From positions 558,001 to 622,000 of the forward strand of contig OZ025818.1 of the NCBI GenBank assembly GCA_964019425.1: 64,000 bases of DNA, given 5' to 3'. The first letter of the stretch is position 1. Each line of letters begins with the position of its first letter. This DNA is from Flectonema sp. DT1601. Taxonomy: Eukaryota > Euglenozoa > Diplonemea > Diplonemida > Diplonemidae. Positions 11,098-23,000 of the stretch are shown piece after piece. The translations under genes and the position numbers were made by a program. Under the pieces are notes generated by a model that ran no database searches, was not told the DNA's origin, and saw nothing but the letters and a program-made list of their open reading frames with translations.

Positions 11098-11874
11098 ATT
11101 ATTATTTATTTTTCTTTTTTTGTTGATAACCTTTTTTAAGTATGATGTAATTCAAGTCCAACAGACTACCGAGTATCAGTCAGGTAGACTCTCCAACAGA
11201 CTACCGAGTATCAGTCAGATAGACTCTCCAACAGACTACCGAGTATCAGTCAGGTAGACTCTCCAACAGAAGTACCTCACTCATCATAATTTATAATAAA
11301 AAGGTACTGGCGAGAGAATAGAAAATAAACCAAAAAAAAAGCCTTCCTTTTTTTCCCTTTGATAAATGGTATTTTTAATACTAACAATTTTAACTTAAGC
11401 ATTTTTAAAATAAAAAATAAGTGTAAATAAAATATGAAGACGGTGGTTAAAAAAAAAGAAAATGCGAATATCGTAATAAAAGCTGGTCTCCTGTTGTCAT
11501 ACATCCGCAGAAGCGAAGATATTTACGGGACTAAAAAAATATTAAACACAACAAAAAAAAAAAAAAGTCGGTTACAAGATTATTTAACTTGAATCGATCT
11601 GACTACGTTGATAAACGAGCCCACAACTTATTTAAAAAAAAAGGGGAAAAATCTCATCCCTGATTCTAACACAAAACAATTCAACCAATCATCACCAACT
11701 AAAATGAAAAGCAACAATAGTATCGAAGAGTCTCCACGCTACCTGAGAAAGCAGGTGATTACCGTAAGCAAAGTAAACTAACCATATATAAGTCAGAGCC
11801 GAAAGTAGAAGACAAACATTCTCTGTCGTCTTCCTCAAGAAGAATAATTATAAGAATGAAAATAATAATAACCG
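11098..11874. other. Spacer with A/T runs and a short tandem repeat
   Basis: Apart from the 35-bp repeat at 11158-11270, I see only homopolymers and no coding sequence. Confidence 0.6.
11158..11270. repeat. Three-copy 35-bp tandem repeat
   Basis: The unit begins CCAACAGACTACCGAGTATC and ends GTAGACTCT. It occurs three times (11158-11262) with one substitution in the middle copy, plus a partial fourth. It lies 61-173 bp upstream of the JmjC gene start on the minus strand, so it sits in its leader or promoter region. The ACTACCGAGTAT core is part-palindromic. Any regulatory role is inference. Confidence 0.9.
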
Positions 11875-14800
11875 TTAGCTAACCGTGTCCTTGTCTTTGA
11901 GACCCGATGAAGAACTGTTAGTGGTCGTTCCCGTTATATTAAAAAGAGTTTCACAAATGGTTTCACACGTGTCGTTGAGAGAATCTATTTTGTTTAAATG
12001 GGGATCGGGGTCTAGTCTGAATACTTCTGGGGAATCACACTCATTATTTGCATCACCAACCTGATGATTTTTATTCGACAGCTGATGTCGTTTTGATGGT
12101 CTTCTATAAGAATCAACCACATCACCATCAGGAACGATACTTGAAAACTTTGAACCGGAGCTCGTCGAATGTAATTTCTTCACATTTTTAGTTCCTGAAA
12201 TAATATCACCTCCATTTGGATCATTTCCTACTAATGATGTTTGCTGTTGTTGGCTATGCGGACTATTACTTCTGTTTTGATTTGTTTTTAATTATATGAG
12301 ACAAGTGACTGAATAAATACAATACTATATAAACCATGTGCATACATTAAACCCGTGATCGAATTGACTGGGCTGCCTAGTTCAGAAGATGTAACTTGAG
12401 CTGCGAGAACTGCGGAGGAAACACGATTGGGATTACTTCGGCTTCCGAATAGTCGTCTGCTTTTTGATCTGTCGGACGTCTCTGATTTTAATGAACCTGT
12501 TGACTGTCGTCGGGAGTTATTTCTTATCCATGCGAGTAAGTCTTCGGGGTCACTATCTGCGTCAGCATCAGCAGCATCATCATCTTCAGAACTCAAAGCT
12601 TTCGTACCTAATGAAGTTTGAGCAGTTATCGTCGGACTATGAAGAGGACTGTCGTTCCCTTGGGTTTCAGCACGGCTTTGTCGTTTGCTCATTACAGATC
12701 TTCGGATTACTTTTATACGATCTTTAGCTTTTTCTTCAATGAGCGCAGACAACTCAGGGAATGAGGTCATTACTAAGTCGAACTGATCTCTACGAAGTTC
12801 CATCAAATTACAAAAAGTTGAGGTTCTAATTGTTGCTGTTCTCGGAACGCTAGCGATCAACGCAATCTCACCAAAGAAATCTCCTGAACTCATTTGATGA
12901 ACGATGTCACCATCGCAATCAACTACACAGCAACTACCACTTGCGATGAAATACATTTCTCTTCCTTCTGTTCCAAGTTCAATGATATCGAAGTTAGGAG
13001 GAGAAACAATTAATTCTAAACACTGCTGAACTGCATATACAAATTCATCATTCTCTTTCGCATCAGAGAATATAGGAACTTTAGCAATCGTGTTTTTACC
13101 TGTCACTAATGCGACTCCAACTGATAATTGAACTGGCAAGTCAGCCAACAAATCTTCGTCGATATGAAACTGTCCTGTACTATGAAAAACATGTTTGTGA
13201 TACATTATAACCTCATCAGAGAATCCTTTCGGCAGTCTTCCAGATGCTATTTCAGCTGAGAAGAAGTCTTTTATCTCATCAATTTGTGCATTAAACTTAG
13301 CAGTTTGAGTCTTCATTTGTAAACTATAAGACACTACAGATAGAACCAATGCGTACACAAAAACTCCGATAATCACAGTAACCAATGCGAATAATAGTTG
13401 AGTGTCATGCTGTGGAAAGGTTCCCCTACTTAAACCAGCCATTGTGTTAATTGCATAGGAGTAGGCTTGTAGGTATCTATGGCTGTTTGGTAATTGTGAA
13501 TAACCCGCTACGGTTAACATTACTTTTGTGTGATCATCACCAGAAATGTCCGCGATAATTTGAAATGCACAAGCGACTAAGTGAGCAAGCAAAGCCCACC
13601 AATATAACGCGTTCACGATCCTCCACCAAGTCGGACCAAGTGCGCTGCTGAAACACCTGCTAAACGTTTTATTTATGTGAATCAACATTAATAATTTATT
13701 AAGTCTAAACGCTGGATGCAACAACGCCTTTGGATTAACAATTCCGGCTAAAAGATCTAAAGGAAGAGCTGTTAATAAATCAGTGAAGAATTCAAAACTT
13801 TTTAAATGCATAATTCGAATCTCAGATGATTCGTACACAGCTGCTCCTTTATTCTCTTTTGGTAGATCAAATTTCATACAAAGCCACAAGTAAACAATCA
13901 GGTCACTAATAGGAAATATTATCCTCTCCAGGGATTGATATTGCTTATATCGAGTTACTCCTCCACAGTGTAGGATGAAGGCAAGCTCATATGTGGGAAC
14001 TAAGATGTTTAACTGAGCGTATAAAAATAGAAATATGAGATACCATCCTTCAAAAAAACGTTTTCGATTGTCAGCAGCGTCTCGTTGTTGTTGGATTTTT
14101 GTTTGATAGCGGGTTAAGGTTTGCATTTTACGAGCTGCGATGACGGCTCGGACTTCACCCATCCAACATTCGAAGAGGTGTTCTTCAGTACTTTGAGTGT
14201 TGTCAGCGAAGATGCCCATGAACTCGTCGAATGAAAGTTTTCCGGAATCGTCGTAATCGAACTCGAGAAAGAACTCTTCCAACTCACTTTGAGAATGTGA
14301 GATACCCAGTTCTGATAGAACACTAGAAATAGCTTTTTGATCTAACTCGTCTTCACCATCGCTGTCATATTGCTGCCAAACTTCTACGATCCTCTCTCTG
14401 GTTACTCCATCACGTATTGCCAGTCCAGCAGCTAGTCGTACAGAACTCCAGATTGCTCTGAACTGTCCACTTTGTTTGAATTTTAGAAAACCTGAAACGA
14501 ATTCCTTAAATGTAATTTGACCATTTCGATCAGTGTCAATGGTGTGATAGAATTCCATTTCCTTCCAGTCGTCCATTTCGACTCCCAAGTCTGTTAGTAG
14601 ACCTCCGACTTCTTCATACGTGAGATAACCTTTACCGTGAATGTCGCAGTGATTCCATAAGATTGTTAACTCTCTTGGTACTGGTGAGTTTACAACCAAA
14701 CTTTGACCCAAACTTGCAATTGGAGGAGTCCGTGGCTGACTAACAAAGGAAGGCTTTCTAACATACCCGAGGTCATGACTACGAGATCTCTGAGCTAACA

Positions 14801-15497
14801 ACTCTCCGTGAGGAGATCTCGGACTCAGAGCAAACACTCCTTTCTCAAATGAAGACAACAATGCGTTAGAAGGAGATCTGTTTAGAGGTGATCGCGGTGC
14901 TAATAATGTAACTCTGCTATCGCTGGACTTCTTCAGCGCGATGTTTTGATCCTTTCCTCTCCCTGACGTGTCCTCAAATGATAACTTACCGTCAGGTTCT
15001 TCAAGAGATAGACAGCTGGTTAACTCAGGTTTCCCACGTAAGTTCGACATATCTTCAGGTTCACTCTTAGAAAGTTCTATTTCATCGATGACCTTTTCAG
15101 AGGATCTTCTACGGACTGCAGCTTCGTCTCCTAAAGATTTACGACGGTTTGGAATGGGCGGGATTCCTTCATTCGATGTAATCGATTTACGAACTGCGTA
15201 CGGAGGTAACGATGTACGTTTGAGAGCTCTTTCGAGAGAAGTTCGCCTCTCAACACTTCCCCGTCTTCCAACACCAGTTGAAATCATTCCTCCAAACCTT
15301 TCTTCAACATAACTAAGTCTACGAGGTAATAAAGAATCTGATTGTCTGTCAGTACTTCCTCGTTTCAATGGAGAAACTACTGCAATTGAACTTCGTCGAC
15401 GGGTTTCCAGAGGGTTCATTGGAACCTTCTCAGTACTCCCCAACATCACTTCTAATCCAACCCCGATGGGTGGAACCGGTAGATCGACTTCTTCCAT
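11875..15497 (-). CDS. EF-hand cyclic-nucleotide-gated-type ion channel
   Basis: Two exons, 15497-12346 and 12271-11875. The 74-bp GTATGC...AAACAG intron keeps phase (2 then 1), giving about 1182 aa. The order is: Ser-rich basic tail (1-270); four EF-hand-like units (about 275-435), of which the clear loops are DTDRNGQITFKE, DSDGEDELDQKA and DYDDSGKLSFDE; six-TM channel core (about 480-725); C-linker; and cyclic-nucleotide-binding domain (about 828-915) with phosphate cassette FGEIAL...PRTA including R886. It would gate a membrane current by cAMP/cGMP and Ca2+. The pore loop (residues 681-700, TMAGLSRGTFPQ) has no GYG, so K+ selectivity is not expected and the S4 is poorly charged. The C-terminal tail is disordered. 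Confidence 0.88.
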
Positions 15498-15800
15498 TAT
15501 TATTACCCAACCAGATTACTTATGAAGATGATTGTTTTAATGAAACTAAATCTCTTTGAATACATCCTTCTTACATGACTTGGCTATATTGGTTGGCTGG
15601 GTTAAGAAGAAATAAAAATTTTCACCTTTTTAGACCTCAAAAAAAAAAAAAAAAAAAGTTAAATTGACTACTCAACTTTCACAAACGTGAATTGTAAAAC
15701 TCACGAGTTTGCGGCAGTCCGAACGTTTAAACTGATATTTTCTAAAGAAGAAAAAAAAGAAAAAGCTTTCCTTTTTTTTTCAAGTGTAAGTGTCGTTTGG

Positions 15801-18238
15801 TTATTCTCTTGTCATAATCAAACACCCGTCTACTACCCAAGGGTTATCTTTAACTTTTATGTACATCTGAAATGATGTTATCAAAGCAACACAACCAACT
15901 TCTGTGATGTCATTACTTGAGATATTAAAATGGTTTAATGGACAGCGTTGGTTTGACGTATGTATTGGAAACAATTCCCGCAGAGCAACTGCAACTTGTA
16001 AAGCACCAACATCACCGAACACGTTATCAGAGAGATTAATAAAACTGATATTCAACAGTAGCTGAGAACAGATAGAATGAGACAAAGCCTCTGAAGGAAG
16101 ACCACATCGAATCAGACTTAGAGTCTGTATCTGAGTGTGAGAGATGAGATTTGATACAATTTCAGAAAATCCTTCCAAATCATCACCAAGAAGACCATCT
16201 TCTACAGAAAATGATGAAAGATGTTTACAACTCTTAAACAACAAACACAAAGTCTTTGAATGCAACAAACTACTTATGTTGCAAGACGACAGGTTCAGAG
16301 ATGTCAGTTTTATCTCTCTACAAGCAAGTAAAACATCAGTAGAAATATCAATGCAATTAATATTCACATCTTCGATGTGTGACATCCGAATGCCTTCAGA
16401 TATTGACTTCCATTGTAGTCCTCCGAGTTTAATTAAAGGAGATTTTCTCTTCTTGATTGAGTTTTCTTGGATTTTAGTTTTATATTTGTTGATAACTCCA
16501 GCAGCTTTGAGATATTCAAACCAAAGTAGGTTTTGTAGTCTGATGTGATTGTCAAAATCAGGGTGTTTACTTCCGAATTCATTTATGAAATAATAAAGAG
16601 GAGGTCCCCTAATCCCTTGATATTCCGAAAATAAGAATCTATCATGAAGGTTAAAGGCATTTGATTGTTTAGAGATTACAATCTGAGAATGATATCCCTT
16701 CGGACAATTTAAAAACGACCACAAAAATAAATTTTTATGAAGGTTTGCGACCACTGAAGGTGTTATAGCTGTGTTGGGTTTGTAATTTTCATATTTTTTT
16801 TAACTTTTTTTTTTTTTTTTTTTTAAAATTAAAACCAATTAAAAAAAACACATACCAGACTTCCTATAAGGAAAAACAGTAAACGCAGAAGACGGTTTGC
16901 TGCCAATGATAGAAGACGGACCTGACAATGTAATCGAACGAAGCAATCTGACATTTTGAATAGCATTGCGAAGATCGAATATTTCATTATCAGTTAAGGT
17001 GTGAATAGGAATGTTTATAGAACCGTTTTGTGATGAGATCTGACGTCTAAAGTTCAGAATGTGTTTTCGAGCAATCGGAGACACCGACCATTCATCAAAC
17101 GAAATATTATCATCTGGGAAAGGAATCTCTAACTCGACATCTTTGTAATCTGAATACTTATTTGTTATCACTTCAAAAATTTCAGACAGCATCTCAGTAT
17201 ACTTCCAAAACAAAGAGACTGACTCATCTTGTTTACTGACACTAGACAAGAGTGTGATGACCACATCTGATTTCAATTGTTCCGGTGATGCCGCAGACTC
17301 ATCAGTCGAACTTTTATTATTGTAAGTATTTAAAACGATTATTAGTTCAGATAATAATTTCAAATTAGATTTATTATTTTGAATAATCAATTCGTTGTCG
17401 TCACCTATATATGATATTCCAGGATCGACTAGTTTGACTCCACGACCATCATAATCACACTCAAATACGTTGGCGTAACTAATAATGTTAATTGGAATCA
17501 CATCTGTTTTTTTTTTGGGGGGGTTTTTTTTGATTTTTTTTTTTTTTTTTTTTCGAAATGAGTATAAAGATAAAACAAACCTCCAAGCTCCTGTTCGATA
17601 TGCGCTAGAGCTGAAACGATACCACACAGAATACGTGAATACGCCTTTAGAGTTAATCGATGCTGAGAAGACTGCATTGATATTAAATTCAACGACAGAA
17701 GACGGGTGTGAACTCCAACAGGTAACAATGAAACAATTGAAGGAAGAAAATCCTCAACAATAATCCCACAGTAGACTGGACAGTACTGCAGTTGAGCATC
17801 ACGAAGTAAGTTTAAATGAGATAGAAATGCTGTTGATGTCACCCTTCGTTTTATTAATTTTGAATAATATTTCAAAGGCTCAACACAAACTGCTACCCCA
17901 CCATATGTTGCAGTGTACCGAGGACCAAAAACACCAGATTCCATTTCACTATAATTCTTTAGTAAAGTAGGATGTAGATTCGCTACTTTCTTCAAACGCT
18001 TTTTCGAACTGCCATCTGATAATAACTGTCTTTCAAAAGGAGAGAGGGGATACTCCATATCTTGCAGGCAATTCACAATACGCGATACCACTGCATTTGG
18101 TGTTGGCCTTGATTTCGCCAGCGATACACCAACACGAGTCATTATGGCATCAAAGTCTATCTCTTGTAAGTAATCTGAAAACCCAGGAATGTCCATCGAA
18201 TCAGACAAAGCATTGAATAACGCTGTGCTGATTGACAT
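15801..18238 (-). CDS. Pseudokinase-LRR fusion protein
   Basis: Three exons: 18238-17581, 17503-16856 and 16768-15801. The introns (77 and 87 bp, GTTTGT...ACAG and GTATGT...ACACAG) keep phase, giving 757 aa. The start is MSISTALF; a longer frame upstream lacks support. Residues about 110-300 resemble a protein-kinase fold. The HRD region is replaced (GDVIPINIIS across the first intron), and the DFG reads DPG (VKLVDPGIS), so it is probably catalytically dead. The C-terminal third contains several leucine-rich repeats of the RI type (LTSLNLSSCNIS, IQTLSLIRCGL, ISFINLSDNVFGDVGA, LNHFNISSNDITEVGC). A scaffold or regulator is likely. The first intron contains a long A-run. The kinase call is pattern-based. 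Confidence 0.72.
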
Positions 18239-18883
18239 AGTTATTGATAGGCAGAAGCAACCCTGATGATGAAAGTAATGTAGTGCTATATAATTTGAAA
18301 AACCATTCAAACAATGCGGAACACCATAACGTACGTAAACAGTAGCGTACGATGCCCGAGAAAAGGGAAGGGTGTATCTGAAAGGAGAGAGAGGAAAAAA
18401 AAAAATTCAAAAGCTTGACCAAAACCGTCAGCTAAAAAGCTTGGCAAGAAAACGACTCTGAATTTTTTCACACAAGAAAGACTTCCGTCCCACACAGAGA
18501 AGACATCGCATTCAATAAAAGATGTCAAACTGAAATGAGGCGTTGCTTTTTTCATTGCTTTTGCGGTTTCTTTTTTTTTTTTTTTCGTCTTGTAGCCGCC
18601 GTGAGGAAAATAAACAACTCGGAGCCCACCACTAACCATAAAGGGTTTTCGCGTTGCTAGGAGAGAATCACAAAAACCGATCGTGAAAAAAAGAAACAGT
18701 AGATCTCTGCAGGATCAAATGCCGACAAAAAGGGCAATTTGCTTCAGTTCGCTTTTTCTCAGAAAGAGAATATGCCCGTGAGGAAAATACACGACTTTTG
18801 TGTGCGCTTATGACAGTGGGCCAGATAAATAAAAAAACGGTGCAGCAACATGCCGAAATACCGTTTACGCTTCCGCGTTCATC
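18239..18883. other. Spacer without recognisable features
   Basis: About 645 bases containing one T-run and some more complex sequence. No gene is supported on either strand. Confidence 0.5.
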
Positions 18884-19657
18884 TTACTGAAAGGCCGCCT
18901 CCGTCAGGGCGCAGTTGGTGCATCCCCCGCTGCCACACGGAGGAAGGCAAGGTCCCTGAAGCATCCTCGGGCACCAGTCGTCAACACACTCCTCGTTAAT
19001 GACTCTGCACTGGTCGTATCCGGAGGTCTCGCACTTGTCAAGCGAGAAAGCTGAGCAGTCCACGCCGTCGCTGCTCATCGACGCGAACATCAGCCTCACG
19101 TTCGAATCGATGTCCACTCTCTCGAGGTGGTTCCTCGGAACCTGCTTCCTGAACGACATGAACTTGTGCTTGTCCTCCCCCGCGTCGCTGATGAACTTCG
19201 GCCCGCACTGCGAAGGAGTCCAACCCTGGGTCACCAGGTAGTCCCTGAAGTCCGCGTTCAGCCCGGCCTCGCATCCGTTGCACTTGTAGATGTTGATGTA
19301 GATGTCGCACTTCTTCACCGACTGGTGGTCCGCGCACCAGAACCTCATGAACGAACCCGACGCGATGTTCCATGGCGGGATGTAGGCGTCGTTCAGGATC
19401 TGGGACTCGGGGATGTGGAAGAACCTCGAACCAGCGGTCTCCGGGTCGATCCATCCAGGCATGTTGTTGGCCACCTGCCCGCCCCCGAGAGTGACCAACG
19501 TTCCACTGCTTACCATTGCACCGCCCGTATCCGGCGTTCCGAACACACACCAGCAGACGTCTGTCGGGTACTGAGCAAGGGCCGACAACAAGGCAGGCGA
19601 GTCCTGTGCTTGGGCAGCTGCGACGAACGCCGTGATCAGGGTTGCAATGGACTTCAT
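18884..19657 (-). CDS. Secreted cysteine-rich protein, GC-rich gene
   Basis: 257 aa, not recognised. A signal peptide is clear (MKSIATLITAFVAAAQAQ, cleavage near residue 17). The mature part has 16 cysteines, an even number that fits disulfides, including a closing cluster CLPPCGSGGCTNC, and no transmembrane segment. The coding region is visibly GC-rich with G/C third positions and long shadow frames on both strands, unlike its AT-rich neighbours. High expression with codon selection, or recent transfer, could explain this. An extracellular digestive or surface role is plausible from secretion alone. The start is fixed by the signal peptide; no intron is seen. Confidence 0.8.
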   Translation of the reverse strand: MKSIATLITAFVAAAQAQDSPALLSALAQYPTDVCWCVFGTPDTGGAMVSSGTLVTLGGGQVANNMPGWIDPETAGSRFFHIPESQILNDAYIPPWNIASGSFMRFWCADHQSVKKCDIYINIYKCNGCEAGLNADFRDYLVTQGWTPSQCGPKFISDAGEDKHKFMSFRKQVPRNHLERVDIDSNVRLMFASMSSDGVDCSAFSLDKCETSGYDQCRVINEECVDDWCPRMLQGPCLPPCGSGGCTNCALTEAAFQ

Positions 19658-19820
19658 TTCCTTTTCTTTTTTAGCAAAAGGGGTTTAGAACAAAACCTGT
19701 TGAGAAAGTAGGCGTGTGGACACCCAACACAAGACAGACAACACTAATCCAGAATATTGATCGCACGCAATGCAGACCACCATAACGTAGGCAGAGGAAC
19801 AACAATCTGTCAACAAGGAT

Positions 19821-19878
19821 TGACAGCTCATTGAGCAGCCAAGTGCTGACAGCTCATTGAGCAGCCAAGTGCTGACAG
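19821..19878. repeat. Two-copy 26-bp tandem repeat
   Basis: The unit starting TGACAGCTCATTGAGCAGCC occurs at 19821-19846 and 19847-19872, followed by the first six bases again. The unit contains a GCTCATTGAGC palindrome. It lies between the secreted-protein gene (upstream on the minus strand) and the exportin gene. Confidence 0.9.
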
Positions 19879-20077
19879 ATATTGTTGATAGGCAGTACCA
19901 ATCATTGTGTTAGTCTGTAAAGAAGAAAAAGATTAATTCACCTACTAATGATCACAAAGTCACTTAAACAGTACGAGCGAGTCTCTTTTGATGAACAAGA
20001 CTACACTGTTAGTACAGCAGCAAAGACAGTCTAATGACTGAAATGCCGCGCAGGTTTAACCGACCTGCTAGGTTTCC

Positions 20078-23000
20078 CTAGCTCAGAATACTTCCCATAG
20101 CGAGAGTACACTGAAACTCATCAGCGCTGCTGTTTGTCTTTTGAGATTTTAATCGTATTGGGTTAAATTGAGTCAGACTTCTAATAATTCTCTGTTGACC
20201 TTTTGGAGGGTTCAGCAACGCTTTGAACTTAGCACGAAACTTTCGAGCATTACCACCAGAGCCTCCACAGGGGGTTAAGGCTGATTCCAATTCGTAAATT
20301 GTAGAGGTCGGTATTCCCATCTGAAGCAGCATCTGACCAGGTTCTTGACGTGGCAGTAACGACGCATATATTTCTGTTATCAAATTAATACAATAAGTTA
20401 ACAATTGAGATTCCCTATTGGCTTTTAACTTGTCGGGGGTCTGCAACTCCGCGACTCTAAATAACGAAGCTCCCAAAAGACTTAAGAAAGTGTCCTGAAG
20501 AGATGCTCTACTTGCTTGTGGGATTGCGGGTATTATTTTGTTTAACGCCTCAACAGCTTGGACTGATGCAGAAGGAGCAGGCCAACACATTGCAGCTGAC
20601 AGTATTGATACTATAGGTGATAACAACACTGTGTCTGAACACATCGTAACACAGGCTGCTTTTAAAATAGCACCGTCTTCTGGCGATCTCATGAACTTTT
20701 TTAGTTTTGTATTCACCGCCTCTGATCCCAGTGCAATATTAGCAATGTGAAAAAAAGCACTCGCGATTTCCTGAGTAAAGTCTGTTAGAATTTTTAATTC
20801 CCATCCCTCATCAGTTGTTATCTTATTAGCTGACATGTTTCCAGGTGTGGTGATTGACTTTGATCCTGTTGAGGATTTGTTTCTTTCACTCCATTGGAGC
20901 CATCCTTTGTTAAGTCTTTCGTATAGAAAAGATACCAATTGAGGAAGACTCTCACGTAGAACTTCACCACATCCAACAGGAGCTTGTAAGAAGAATGGAA
21001 CACAAAATTCATTCCAAAAGTATTTAAGTTGTAACAGCTCTAAATTCTGAAGTGATGGTGTGAAAATTTCACGAGCAACCCTTCGATGAAAAGCAGCATA
21101 GTCATCTCTATAGAAGTAACCTAACACTCCCAACAAACAATAACAAGAAGCACGACACTGTCCAACATATTGTCTCGCATGGAATACCGGATCAGTGATG
21201 TTCGATGTACCAGTTGATCCTCCAACACATTGCTCTTTTTCTTCATTTGGAGGAGTTAATATAACTGATGCTGAAGCAGATAATTGACTTGGTGACCATA
21301 CCGTATGCAATGATGATACTAATTGAAGTAAGGGGTCTAAGACATTAAGACTTGTCGGGTTCATGTCAGCTCCTGGTTTTATCCTTTTGAATATTCCCTG
21401 TAGTATTGATATGCATTTACGAAGCTTTCCTTTAAGACCTTTTATTCTTAGTTGTGACTGTTGATCTTCACTGACTAGTCCTTCAATGAATAGTTTAAAT
21501 TGAGATGGATCAGAAAACAGTTCTGAACGAAGAGACGACCAAGGCTCTGCAATGGGTTGTAGTAATGATGTCACCATTGCTTTTCTTTTTAACTCAGGAA
21601 GTAAATTGACTGTATTACAAATTGTTTCTGTGAGTAAAGACGTTTCCTGATCAGTCAACACATACTCCTCCTGATACGTTATCCAAGCCTTACGAAACAA
21701 TTCCAAATGAGGTACCATTTCCCTCTTCAGACTATCAGAAAGGTGAATAAGAACTGTTTGTACCTTTCTTCTTGAAGCAACAGAGTCAGCAGTCATTGGA
21801 AATCTCATGTAGTTAATTAAAGTCTGAACTATATTACCAAAAATATCACTGTGAGACATGTTTTTACATAACAAACAGGTCACATTCTGCAACACTCCCA
21901 TGTATTTCGATAACATGATCGCGTCTGATATCCGAATTGTTAAAAGTGTTTGAGTGATATTTGCTAGGTCCCTATCAGTTTGTGGAGTCAACCATAAATT
22001 ACCAGACAAATGATGTAATGTTGTCTCTGCTCTCGCCCAGTAATAATACGTCTCTGACGATGTTGTGATATTTCCCAACTGTCCTCGCTGATCTGCTAAA
22101 GTTGGCATCGAATGGTGTGACAGCAAGTCACTTAACATCGCTATTAAGAAACTACCAACAGCTTCAGGTCGACCTGCTGTAATCATGACACAGAGCTCTT
22201 TATGAGTAGATACTAAGTATGTATGATGAACTTTCTCTTCTTCATCATTGCTAAAGTCTTCATGAGAATATCTCATAGATTTCTTTATTGTCGACAGGTA
22301 ACTCTTAACTAAATGAGGACCACAAGTTGATTGCAACATCGGTAATAAGAATTCTGAATCACCCCAACCAAATACAACAGTTGCCATTCCTTTATAAAGC
22401 AAAAGCCTCTTCAACATAACCAACGAATTCAAATGAACTACACCAGACGGATGGATCATCATTGATATGGTTACGTCTCTAACACTACTCGCGAAAGACG
22501 AACTTTCAATAATCTTCCGAAGAAGAACATCATTTCTGATTATCGTAATCGAAATGTCAACAAGTTTTAAAACATATAAATAACTAGCTGAGAAGGCTTC
22601 TTCATTTTGTTCTAAGTGACCAGTGTCAGCGTGACCCTTTATGACAGATGAGATATACTTTAGTAGGTGTTCAAGAAACTGTAAGACTGATGAAGTAACA
22701 GATTCCAATTTATCAACGCAATCAACGACAGATCGAACAACTTGAGCCATGTCACTACAAACAGCAGAACTACTTAGAAGTCTACCCCAGTTAGTTGTGG
22801 TTCCGGATGAGATTAATGCAGTTATGGGAATCTTGGTACAGGTTTCATTGTAGAGTTCAACGCATAGTTTTAATTCTCTTTTCGCAAATTGACATCCAGT
22901 TTGAAGATGTTTATTAATGACCTGAGCAATGTATGAATTCACATTCTGAATAATAATTGGACTGTTCGCTTGAAGAGCTCTTAGAATGTTTGCTTTGCGA

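Noticed and set aside
18999-19711. Opposite-strand and +1 frames of 80-194 codons over the secreted-protein gene
   Set aside because: A by-product of GC-rich third positions; only the frame with the signal peptide and regular cysteines is credible.
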